This document shows, piece by piece, positions 1 to 7,328 of a stretch of DNA of 47,240 bases (position 1 is its first letter; each line of letters opens with the position of its first letter). Origin of the DNA: JBCCCJ01 sp039029315 (GTDB taxonomy: Bacteria; Bacteroidota; Bacteroidia; J057). The position numbers were made by a program, and so were the translations under genes. The stretch is taken from positions 1 through 47,240 of the forward strand of contig JBCCGK010000094.1 of assembly GCA_039029315.1 (NCBI GenBank), given 5' to 3'. The notes beneath the pieces were generated by a model that had not been told where the DNA came from, searched no databases, and saw only the letters and a list, made by a program, of their open reading frames with translations.

Positions 1-285
1 GACGATTGCGCGAAGGCCAGCAGAATAGCCAAATAGACCTTACGACCTTACGACCTTACGTTTTGCCAGCCCTTCTTTCTCTCGCGCAAACGTACCAGAT
101 CTTTGTATAGGACAAAAACGTGAGACGATTGCGCGAAGGCCAGTGGAATAGCCAAATAGACCTTAAGACCTTACGTTTTGCCAGCTCTCCTTCCTCTCGC
201 GCAAACGTATCAGGTCTTTGTATGGGACAAAAACGTGAGACGATTGCGCGAAGGCCAGCGGAATAGGCAAATCGTCTTACGTTTA
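1..285. repeat. Tandem repeat, ~115-bp unit, 2.4 copies
   Basis: The unit begins with GACGATTGCGCGAAGGCCAG at positions 1, 124 and 239. The first copy is 123 bp and the second 115 bp. The 8-bp difference is one extra ACCTTACG unit in copy 1 (a microsatellite inside the larger repeat, around 37-61). The third copy is cut off after about 45 bp and runs into a CGTTTAACG doublet near 281-298. Each copy also carries a CTCTCGCGCAAACGTA segment followed by a GACAAAAACGTGA segment. The array probably continues left of the window. No coding potential is convincing here. Positions 286-431 hold no recognisable signal apart from the region leading into the next gene. Confidence 0.9.
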
Positions 286-431
286 ACGCGTTTAACGAAC
301 GAATCGGACCAACCCCCAATAGCCCCTTCCTTTCCCACACGTTCCTTCATTCCCTCAACACGCTTGTTCATTCCTGGCAGCAAAGTGGTAGGGAATTTAT
401 TAGCTTGAGACAAACCCCAATTCTTGAGCCT

Positions 432-1229
432 ATGAAAATTGTTACCTTTCTCCTCCTCAGTCTCCCATTTTTTGTTTTTTCTCAGGCGGTTGAGACACTC
501 AGTCTTTCTCCGCAAAAGTATCACACGTTCACCTTCAATACCGGGCTAGCTGTTCCCGGAGCAGATCTGAAAAATGCAGACTATCCTGTCGGATGGATGA
601 TGAACATGAAGTGGTTTTCTCCTTCTCTCAATCAATCTGACTCCTGGTTGCAATATCGGTTTGGATTGACAGGTGATATGGCAATCCATGGATCGCGTTC
701 ATTCAGCATTCCACTGGCTATCAGTGATCAGGAATACACTGCCGACATTACCAATCTCCAATTCGGTTTTTATGGTTCTTCCCGTCTGGAGACCACCCCC
801 CTGTTCCCTGTTCAACTCTATGTAGATGGGTTGATTGGGCTAAGAGGGTATACCACGAACTGGAGCCGTCATTTTGGAACTGAATATGATTGTGTAGAAA
901 CCAGTTCTGGAGGCTTCTCCAATTGGTTCCTGTCCTATGGCTATACAGTCGGTACCAAAATCAAATTGGCAGAACATGCCCGACTCGACCTCGGAGCGAC
1001 TTTTTTGACGCAGTTTGGATCGCCTGAGTTTGCTGATCTCAATTCTGCAAACCTGACAGTCAAGGAACTCAATTACCAGACCCAAACAGCCCCAGCTCGG
1101 CAATGGCATTTTCAGATCGGGATCAATTTTGACATTGTTCCCGGCATGGGGGGATCCGGTTGCAGGGATAGTGATGATTTTTATGATGGAGGTTCCTGCA
1201 TCTTCAGTACCTCTTCTTGTGGGGGATAA
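432..1229 (+). CDS. Secreted outer-membrane beta-barrel-like protein
   Basis: A 265-residue protein with a clear signal peptide (MKIVTFLLLSLPFFVFSQ, cleavage after the Ser/Gln region). It then shows alternating hydrophobic/aromatic strands, of the sort seen in small Bacteroidota outer-membrane barrels (for example the YGYTVGTKIKLAEHARLDLG stretch and a closing WHFQIGINFDIV strand). The last about 25 residues are unusual: rich in Cys, Gly, Ser and Asp (CRDSDDFYDGG...CIFSTSSCGG). They could be a disulfide-bonded or metal-binding tail outside the barrel. I chose ATG 432 because it directly starts the signal peptide; a TTG at 405 in frame would add nine residues ahead of it. No specific family is recognised, so the barrel assignment is inference from strand pattern only. 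Confidence 0.75.
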   Translation: MKIVTFLLLSLPFFVFSQAVETLSLSPQKYHTFTFNTGLAVPGADLKNADYPVGWMMNMKWFSPSLNQSDSWLQYRFGLTGDMAIHGSRSFSIPLAISDQEYTADITNLQFGFYGSSRLETTPLFPVQLYVDGLIGLRGYTTNWSRHFGTEYDCVETSSGGFSNWFLSYGYTVGTKIKLAEHARLDLGATFLTQFGSPEFADLNSANLTVKELNYQTQTAPARQWHFQIGINFDIVPGMGGSGCRDSDDFYDGGSCIFSTSSCGG

Positions 1230-1525
1230 AGATTTCGAACTGTCCGATTCAGCTTATTAAAATAATTCATGTGGCCTGAACTATATGCACTCAATCCAGA
1301 AATGGGTTGGGTGTGTCTTATTGTTGGGAGGTAGAAGAAAAAAAGACTGGTCCTCCAGAAGCACTGAAGGAACCAGACAATGGGAAAAGCGGTAGTTAGG
1401 GTAACAGGACCCGAACTTGCAGATGTATTGAACCAAAAATTAGTGGCAAATTCCTTCGAAGTATGAACAATATGCAAAAACACACCCACAGAATCAATGA
1501 TATGAATAACATTTCCCAAAATTCC
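1230..1525. other. Intergenic stretch, no gene seen
   Basis: About 300 bp between the secreted protein and the aminotransferase. No open frame on either strand looks like a protein. I see no strong palindrome; a weak GGTCCTCCAG/GGAACC imperfect pairing lies near 1350-1375. The promoter for the next gene sits at its right end. Confidence 0.6.
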
Positions 1526-1533
1526 TACCTTTG
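1526..1533 (+). promoter_or_regulatory. -7 box of the aminotransferase promoter
   Basis: TACCTTTG matches the Bacteroidota -7 consensus TAnnTTTG exactly and lies 29 bp before the ATG at 1563. No convincing TTG -33 element is seen at the usual 17-20 bp distance, so this rests on the -7 box and its position. Confidence 0.5.
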
Positions 1534-1562
1534 TAGTTTGAACCCTCAAACTCATTTTCTTC

Positions 1563-2780
1563 ATGCCCTCCCTTTCGCTTCGCTCTCAACAAATCCCCGC
1601 TTCTCCCATCCGTAAACTCGTTCCCTTTGCAGATGCTGCCAAAAAACGTGGAACCCACGTCTATCATCTCAACATCGGCCAACCTGATCTTGCGACACCC
1701 CCCGCTTTTTGGGAGGCGATACAAGCTGCACATCCTGATGTGATTGCCTATACGCATTCTGCTGGGATTATGCCGCTTAGAGAGAGCATTCTGCAATACT
1801 ATGCGCATTTGGGACATTCCTTGTCTTTGCCAGAGATTATGGTCACGACAGGTGCATCGGAAGCCTTGAATTTTGTGTTTGCTACCTGCCTCAACCCAGG
1901 AGATGAGATCATCATTCCAGAGCCGTTTTACGCCAACTATACTGCTTTCTCTGTATTTTCCAATGTCAAGGTAGTCCCGATTCGAACCCGGATTGAAGAT
2001 AATTTTGCTCTCCCCCCCATAGAGGAATTCGAAAAACTGATTAGCCCACGAACCAAGGCCATTTTGATTTGCAATCCCGGCAATCCAACAGGTGTGCTAT
2101 ATCCCAAATCCTCATTGGAAAAGCTTGCCGAGATCGTTCGGAGACATGATTTATTCCTGATCGCAGATGAGGTATATCGAGAGTTTGCGTATGGAGGGCA
2201 AAAACATCATTCCATCCTGGAGCTGAAAGGAATGGAGGAACTCGCCATTGTGATAGACTCTGTCTCCAAGCGATTCTCTGCTTGTGGTGCTCGGATTGGA
2301 AGCATTGTCTCCAGGAATACTGCATTGATGGCAGGGGTTCTCAAACTAGGACAGGCACGTCTCTCTTCTCCCCTCTTGGCGCAGATTGGGACAGCTAGCC
2401 TGTATGAACTTCCCCAAAGTTATTACGAAGAAGTCAGGCATGAGTATGAAGAGAGAAGAAATGTTCTGATCGAGGAGCTGAGGAAGATCCCCGGTGTTTT
2501 TGTGCCGGAAATATCTGGCGCCTTCTATGCCATGGTTCAATTGCCCATTGATCATTCAGAATCCTTCTGTCAATGGATGTTGAAGTCCTTTAGTTATGAA
2601 GGCGCAACAGTCATGACAGCTCCGGGGGCTGGATTTTACGCTTCCCCTGATATGGGAAAGGACCAGGTCAGGATTGCCTATGTGTTGCAGAAGGAAGATC
2701 TAAGAAAAGCTGTCAGATGTCTGGCAGAAGGCTTGACAGTATATCCCGGGAAGAAAGTCTTGTCCAAAATAAAAAATTAG
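1563..2780 (+). CDS. PLP-dependent class I/II aminotransferase
   Basis: A 405-residue cytosolic fold-type I aminotransferase of the aspartate/aromatic group (AspC/PatA-like). It transfers an amino group between an amino acid and a 2-oxoacid through pyridoxal phosphate. Visible landmarks: the N-terminal NIGQPDLATPP motif (37-47), the PLP-phosphate loop TGASEALNF (96-104), the substrate/PLP motif NPGNPTG (171-177), DEVYREF (202-208), and the Schiff-base lysine K236 in SVSKRFSACGARIG with the phosphate-binding Arg eight residues on. Length is normal for the family. It stands alone, with its own promoter. Substrate cannot be fixed from sequence; Bacteroidota homologues are usually called aspartate aminotransferase. 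Confidence 0.93.
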   Translation: MPSLSLRSQQIPASPIRKLVPFADAAKKRGTHVYHLNIGQPDLATPPAFWEAIQAAHPDVIAYTHSAGIMPLRESILQYYAHLGHSLSLPEIMVTTGASEALNFVFATCLNPGDEIIIPEPFYANYTAFSVFSNVKVVPIRTRIEDNFALPPIEEFEKLISPRTKAILICNPGNPTGVLYPKSSLEKLAEIVRRHDLFLIADEVYREFAYGGQKHHSILELKGMEELAIVIDSVSKRFSACGARIGSIVSRNTALMAGVLKLGQARLSSPLLAQIGTASLYELPQSYYEEVRHEYEERRNVLIEELRKIPGVFVPEISGAFYAMVQLPIDHSESFCQWMLKSFSYEGATVMTAPGAGFYASPDMGKDQVRIAYVLQKEDLRKAVRCLAEGLTVYPGKKVLSKIKN

Positions 2781-2830
2781 GGACCTCATGTGAAACACAG
2801 AGATCCCCGGATATAGGTGACATATCCTGT

Positions 2831-3322
2831 CTATTTGGCTCCCAGGGATTCCAGATACTCCTTTACTTCTCTCGCCTCCTCACCTCCTATTGTGGCATGA
2901 TACAGGAGGCTCAACCCATGAGGACCTTTTGCATGAATGGTCTCAGGAAATGCTGTTAGCATTGGCTTAACCACTTCAATTTTTCCAAACATTGTTGCTG
3001 TGAAGATATTGGTCTGCGCCCCTTGTTCAATCAGGAATTGTGCCAATTCCTTGAATCCAACATGGGTAGCGGCACCTAAACAAGTCTCAAAATCTCCCAT
3101 CTTCCAATCGTGGGCAGCATTGAGAAGGCTAGGATGCGCCTCCAGTAAGGTCTTGACCCTGTCCATATTGCTGTGCCCTGCAGCGACGAATTCCCGAACA
3201 ATGGATTTATCCAGTTGAGGTGCGTCGTAGGGCGAAAGCTGTTGAATGAGTCGAGAACTGACATATCCAAGTCCCCCAAACCCGAGAAGCTGAAGAAATT
3301 GTTGTCTGTGAAGGCGTTTCAT
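2831..3322 (-). CDS. Ankyrin-repeat protein with signal-like N-terminus
   Basis: A 163-residue protein. Residues 1-25 resemble an export signal (MKRLHRQQFLQLLGFGGLGY: basic start, then a Gly-rich hydrophobic run). It lacks the twin Arg of a true Tat signal, so it may be Sec-exported or membrane-anchored. Residues about 40-160 contain three to four ankyrin-type helix pairs, e.g. GHSNMDRVKTLLEAHPSLLN, GFKELAQFLIEQGAQTN and FGKIEVVKPMLTAFP. It probably mediates protein binding in the periplasm. It starts 11 bp after the stop of the DUF4197 gene on the same strand, so the two are likely one transcript. Nothing points to a specific partner. Confidence 0.85.
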   Translation of the reverse strand: MKRLHRQQFLQLLGFGGLGYVSSRLIQQLSPYDAPQLDKSIVREFVAAGHSNMDRVKTLLEAHPSLLNAAHDWKMGDFETCLGAATHVGFKELAQFLIEQGAQTNIFTATMFGKIEVVKPMLTAFPETIHAKGPHGLSLLYHATIGGEEAREVKEYLESLGAK

Positions 3323-3333
3323 CTGCTGTGTAT

Positions 3334-4074
3334 TTATTGACCTGAGGATGTTTTCTGAGAAGTCGCATACCCAAAGACTTTTTTCAGTAGCTCCGTGGTT
3401 CTTGCGATTGGATTCTCCCGAATTTTTTTCTCTTCATCTTCCACTTTCAAAAACAATCCATCTAGCGCTCTGTTGGTGGTATATTTGACCAAATCGGTTT
3501 CTACTTTTTTTCCGGTAAATGGAATCGCATTATATCGGGTGGTAATATCGGACCAAAGCTTGGTCGCATTGACCTTGTCCAATGATTCTTTGACATGTGG
3601 AGAGTAGGTGGTATAGAGAGCTGCACTTGTTTTACCTTTGAAATATTCGGTTGCCGCATTCTCTGGCCCCAGAAGGATGTTCTTGGCATCGGCAAAACTC
3701 ATGGAAGTAATAGCATCTTTAAAAATTGGTAAAGCCATTTTTGCCCCTTTCTCCGCTCCTTCATTCAATCTCGCCTCAAAATTGTCTACCAACTGTCCCA
3801 ATCCGAGGTCACGCAAGGTTTTGGCCGCAAATTCAGCCTCCTGGGGAAATGGAATTTTTACGAGTGGATCATTGAGGTATCCTCCTTCTTTGCTCAAGGT
3901 GGAAGTAGCAAAGCCCGCTCCTTTTACCAATGCTTCTTTTAACCCACTGATAATTTCATTATTGGTAGGTTCTGCATTTTCTTCCAGAACCTCATTTGCT
4001 ACTTCGAGCAAGGTTTGGCAGGAAATAAAGGTGGAAAGACATAAAGTCAGGAAAAAAAAAGGAAGTTTTTTCAT
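3334..4074 (-). CDS. DUF4197 lipoprotein
   Basis: A 246-residue protein of the DUF4197 family, function unknown. The N-terminus MKKLPFFFLTLCLSTFISC is a lipoprotein signal with the lipidated Cys at 19. The rest shows the family hallmarks: NEIISGLKEALVKGA near 38-52, FPQEAEFAAKTLRDLG near 75-90, EKGAKMALPIFKDAITSMS near 108-126 and an AARMN-like pattern in the DAKNILLG segment. The C-terminal region carries the typical TNRALDGLF motif. Full length for the family. It is first in a two-gene unit with the ankyrin protein and is transcribed away from the DUF255 gene. Confidence 0.9.
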   Translation of the reverse strand: MKKLPFFFLTLCLSTFISCQTLLEVANEVLEENAEPTNNEIISGLKEALVKGAGFATSTLSKEGGYLNDPLVKIPFPQEAEFAAKTLRDLGLGQLVDNFEARLNEGAEKGAKMALPIFKDAITSMSFADAKNILLGPENAATEYFKGKTSAALYTTYSPHVKESLDKVNATKLWSDITTRYNAIPFTGKKVETDLVKYTTNRALDGLFLKVEDEEKKIRENPIARTTELLKKVFGYATSQKTSSGQ

Positions 4075-4180
4075 TGATTTCTAATTTAGATTCAACCTAA
4101 TATACGTTAGATGAAGAGAATTGGGAAATGTCACGTAGAATGAAATAGACCTAACAGTACTTTTCACAAAGTCTTCTTGT

Positions 4181-4188
4181 TACTTTTG
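4181..4188 (+). promoter_or_regulatory. -7 box upstream of the DUF255 gene
   Basis: TACTTTTG fits TAnnTTTG and lies 40 bp before the ATG at 4228, in the 153-bp divergent spacer between the DUF4197 and DUF255 genes. Confidence 0.5.
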
Positions 4189-4227
4189 GCCGGATGTTTG
4201 GTCAAATTACACGAGCCAGACAAATAA

Positions 4228-6348
4228 ATGAAGCGTACCCCTCATAAAATATTATTTTTTATCCTGATTTTTTTAGGGTGTACTGCCCGTCAGGTTGGAA
4301 CGCCAGAGGCGACCCCCACTCCCTTTGTCAATCAATTGTCGGAGGCTAAAAGTCCTTACTTACTTCGATTGATGAACCAACCAGTAGATTGGCAAACCTG
4401 GGGAACCGATCTATTTGAGCTGGCCTCTCTGGACAATCGTCTTGTTTTGATCAGTATTGGTTTTTCTGCCTCAATCTGGTGTCATAGGATGGAAGAAGAG
4501 ATTTTTACAGACACACTTGTTGCGGATCTGATCAATCAACATTTTGTTCCTGTCAAAATAGATCGGGAGGAGCGCCCTGATGTTGATGCCTATTATTTAG
4601 ATCTATGCCAACAGCTTGCCCCGGATAGTTGTGGGTGGCCCTTGCAGGTCATTGCCTTGCCGGATGGCAGACCCATTGCGATGTCTACATTTTTGGAAAA
4701 AGATGCCTGGATTTCCTGGATGATGGGCTATGTAGAGACTTTTCAGGATGATGCAGAAAAGCTGGAACTATTAGCCGAACAATTAGAGGAGGAGATCGCT
4801 TTACCACCCTGGAGTCCGCAATCTGGCTCTGAACTCCCGGTAGTATTGGCTGAAGATATTCAGGAAATGGGAAGATTGGCACATGCTTCTATGGATAAGC
4901 GGCATGGAGGATTGAGTGGCACACCCAAATTCCCATTGCCTGTATTGAGCGAATTCCTGTTGACTTACGAGACCCTCTATGACAGGCCTCAAAAGAGAGT
5001 GAGTGAAGAGTTGCTGAGAACCATGGCATATGGAAGTATATATGACCAATTAGGAGGAGGTTTTTTTCGGCTGTGTCGTGATAAAAGATGGAGGGTCCCG
5101 GAATTTGAAAAAATGTTGGTAGACAATGCGCAATTGGTGCAGCTGTATGCAACAGCCTTTCAAATCGACCCCAATCCGCTGTACGAACAAGTCGTATATG
5201 AAACCCTCTCCTTTCTGGAAAGAGAAATGAAAGATCCGGAAGGTGGGTATTATTCGTCCCTGGATGCAGAAAGCGAAGGCGAAGAAGGACGATACTATCT
5301 ATGGTCAGTCCGGGATCTGGAAGTCGCTTTAGGTGCCAGAGCCGAGATCACAAGCAGATATTTCAACCTGAATCTGGATGGCAATATTGGATATGGTCAA
5401 AATGTGCTGTATCGACAGCTGGAAGATGAGCAGCTCGCAGTCGCCTATGGGATGGAATTGGTGGCCCTGCAAGAACAACTCGCACAATCTCGCTTGTTGT
5501 TGATGAATGAAAGAAAGCAGCGCGTGCTTCCAGCCAGGGACAAAAAAGAAATAACCGCCTGGAATGCCTTAATGGTTTCCTCACTGATTAGGGCTTCAAA
5601 GACTTTCGATGAGTCTGATTGGGCTGCCCAAGCCGAGACGCTGGCCCAATATATTGTCGACCATATGTGGGATGACAATGGAGAATTCGTCCGATTTCTT
5701 CACAAAAACAAGGCGGAAGGAAGCGGCTTTTTGGATGACTATGCCTATACAGCTTTGGCCTTTTTGGATATGTATGAGATGAGTTTTGATGAGCGTTGGA
5801 TTCATTTTGCCGAAAGCGTACTTGTCAAGGTACTGAGCGACTTCTGGGATACCAATAGTAGCTTCTTTTGGTATACTCCTGTGGATCTAGGCTCGACACC
5901 GAAGATTCGAAAAGAACTCAAGGATGGTGCCATTCCCTCCTCCAATGCCATCATGTGTGAAGTGCTGTTCAGATTGGGACAATATCTGGATAAGTCCGAA
6001 TATGAATTTCTGGCCAAAGAGATGCTCCTGCGAATGTGGCCAAAAGTCCAGGCCAATCCCGTAGAGTATCCGCGCTGGGGGCAAATGCTCCTCACCTGGA
6101 AGCTACCTTCCTTCCAAATCCTCATCATGGGCCCGGAATGCCAGCGCTTGCGTGCAGATCTTGGCCGATACTACCTCCCCAATGTTCAATTTTGGGGAAG
6201 TACCTTTTCCAGCGAGTTGCCTTTGTTACAGGGAAAATCTACACGTAGCCAAACCTTGATCTATGTCTGCCAGGATGGTGATTGTGCCAGTCCAGTAGGC
6301 TCAGCCGAAGCTGCCATGGAATTGATGCCCTCAGCGATTGGGGAATAA
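4228..6348 (+). CDS. YyaL/DUF255 thioredoxin-domain lipoprotein, altered CxxC
   Basis: A 706-residue homologue of YyaL / spermatogenesis-associated protein 20: an N-terminal thioredoxin-like DUF255 domain (about 35-200) followed by an (alpha/alpha)6 barrel. Family motifs are plain: SPYLLRLMNQPVDW, DREERPDVDAYYLD, GTPKFPLP, YDQLGGGFFRLC, FEKMLVDNAQL and EITAWNALM. Two things differ from the family. First, it has a lipoprotein signal (FLIFLGC-type lipobox, lipidated Cys18), so it sits in an envelope membrane rather than the cytosol. Second, the usual STCHWCH motif reads SASIWCH, so the first Cys of CxxC is Ser; a new Cys appears in PDSCGWPL where the family has GSGGWPL. Thioredoxin-type redox activity is therefore doubtful in the standard form. 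Confidence 0.93.
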   Translation: MKRTPHKILFFILIFLGCTARQVGTPEATPTPFVNQLSEAKSPYLLRLMNQPVDWQTWGTDLFELASLDNRLVLISIGFSASIWCHRMEEEIFTDTLVADLINQHFVPVKIDREERPDVDAYYLDLCQQLAPDSCGWPLQVIALPDGRPIAMSTFLEKDAWISWMMGYVETFQDDAEKLELLAEQLEEEIALPPWSPQSGSELPVVLAEDIQEMGRLAHASMDKRHGGLSGTPKFPLPVLSEFLLTYETLYDRPQKRVSEELLRTMAYGSIYDQLGGGFFRLCRDKRWRVPEFEKMLVDNAQLVQLYATAFQIDPNPLYEQVVYETLSFLEREMKDPEGGYYSSLDAESEGEEGRYYLWSVRDLEVALGARAEITSRYFNLNLDGNIGYGQNVLYRQLEDEQLAVAYGMELVALQEQLAQSRLLLMNERKQRVLPARDKKEITAWNALMVSSLIRASKTFDESDWAAQAETLAQYIVDHMWDDNGEFVRFLHKNKAEGSGFLDDYAYTALAFLDMYEMSFDERWIHFAESVLVKVLSDFWDTNSSFFWYTPVDLGSTPKIRKELKDGAIPSSNAIMCEVLFRLGQYLDKSEYEFLAKEMLLRMWPKVQANPVEYPRWGQMLLTWKLPSFQILIMGPECQRLRADLGRYYLPNVQFWGSTFSSELPLLQGKSTRSQTLIYVCQDGDCASPVGSAEAAMELMPSAIGE

Positions 6349-6427
6349 ATAAATCTGCCAAAATGATGTGATTTTTTCAGTTCATCCGTCTTATTGGTGA
6401 CTCCAAAGCAATTATTCTGATTCGTGA

Positions 6428-6451
6428 CTCTCCCCTGAAATATGGGGAGAG
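6428..6451. terminator. Perfect 8-bp hairpin after the DUF255 gene
   Basis: CTCTCCCC (6428-6435), an 8-nt loop, then GGGGAGAG (6444-6451). It follows the DUF255 stop by 80 bp and could end that transcript, although no clear T-run follows. It lies directly before three 11-bp repeats, so an operator role is also possible. Confidence 0.45.
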
Positions 6452-6462
6452 GCAACGTTGAT

Positions 6463-6495
6463 TTAATGTTAAATTAATGTTAACTTTATGTTAAC
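6463..6495. repeat. Three 11-bp direct repeats in a promoter region
   Basis: Units TTAATGTTAAA, TTAATGTTAAC and TTTATGTTAAC are head to tail with no spacer. The 11-bp period places each on nearly the same DNA face. They end 33 bp before the metzincin ATG, a position that suits a regulator array overlapping the promoter. The array is AT-rich, so chance is not excluded. Confidence 0.6.
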
Positions 6496-6527
6496 TCATT
6501 GCAAACATTATCAAACGACACAGAATC

Positions 6528-7328
6528 ATGATCTTTTTCATCAACGAATTACGATTCCCCCTTGCGCTCTTCCTTACCTTTTTGAGTTATTCTACCCTAT
6601 CTCAGGATGTTCGAGGATTCATGGTTGAAATCGATCATCAGCAATCTTATATCAGTATCCAATCCTTGTTTTACTCCAAAAACAATACAGCTGAAGAGCA
6701 CCAACAGATTGAGAAAGGTCTGGCGTTTTGGAATGTGAATTCAGATAAATACATGTACCAACTTCCAAATGGAAAATGTTATTCAGTGATATTTGATTTG
6801 AGATATCCAGATGGAGAATACAATGAGTCTGGTATGTTTTTGCCTTCTTTAGAGGAAGAACATGCCATTTTGAACCAGGTAGAAATATTGGCGGATTCAT
6901 TGCTCAACAGGCGGAATCATGATCCCAACCGCATCATCGCGGGATATTCGCCGAACAATTTTGTGTACGTAGGACAAAGCTACTATGACATGGAATCAGT
7001 ATGGATTCATGAGATCGGTCACCGGATAGGAGCCACCCACCGGCATGGGATTATGTCTGAAACCATCGCATGGAGCAAGAGTAAGATTACAACTGGAACC
7101 GTCCGGGAATTGCTCAGCCATGCTGGAATTAGTTCTCCTGTTTTCCCATTCCTGGCCGATACTCACAATCATAAGCACAAGCATTCAGAGATTCAGCCTG
7201 CGCGGATCAAGCATATAGGGGACATGCCATCAAACTTCTTTGAAGGTGGAAAGTTGAAAAAACACTCCAAAAGGCGATCTAAGTGTACTGACCAGAATAT
7301 TCCCTATGCAGCCCAATCACTCGATTGA
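6528..7328 (+). CDS. Secreted metzincin-type zinc metalloprotease
   Basis: A 266-residue protein with a signal peptide (residues 1-26, ending STLSQ). Residues 161-171 read HEIGHRIGATH, the extended metzincin zinc site HExxHxxGxxH with three His ligands and the catalytic Glu162. Five residues later comes GIMSE, a good Met-turn (Met176); the interval is shorter than in most matrixins. The 130 residues before the site have no family I can name, and about 90 residues follow it, with a His/Lys-rich stretch (HNHKHKHSE) and a basic end. Probably acts outside the cell or in the periplasm. Its stop codon overlaps the end of the convergent GH2 gene by 12 bp. Substrate unknown; distant from M10/M12 enzymes, so the subfamily is open. 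Confidence 0.75.
   Translation: MIFFINELRFPLALFLTFLSYSTLSQDVRGFMVEIDHQQSYISIQSLFYSKNNTAEEHQQIEKGLAFWNVNSDKYMYQLPNGKCYSVIFDLRYPDGEYNESGMFLPSLEEEHAILNQVEILADSLLNRRNHDPNRIIAGYSPNNFVYVGQSYYDMESVWIHEIGHRIGATHRHGIMSETIAWSKSKITTGTVRELLSHAGISSPVFPFLADTHNHKHKHSEIQPARIKHIGDMPSNFFEGGKLKKHSKRRSKCTDQNIPYAAQSLD

Noticed and set aside
1..285. Possible CRISPR array
   Set aside because: The unit is about 115 bp and repeats throughout its length without unique spacers; no cas genes are near.
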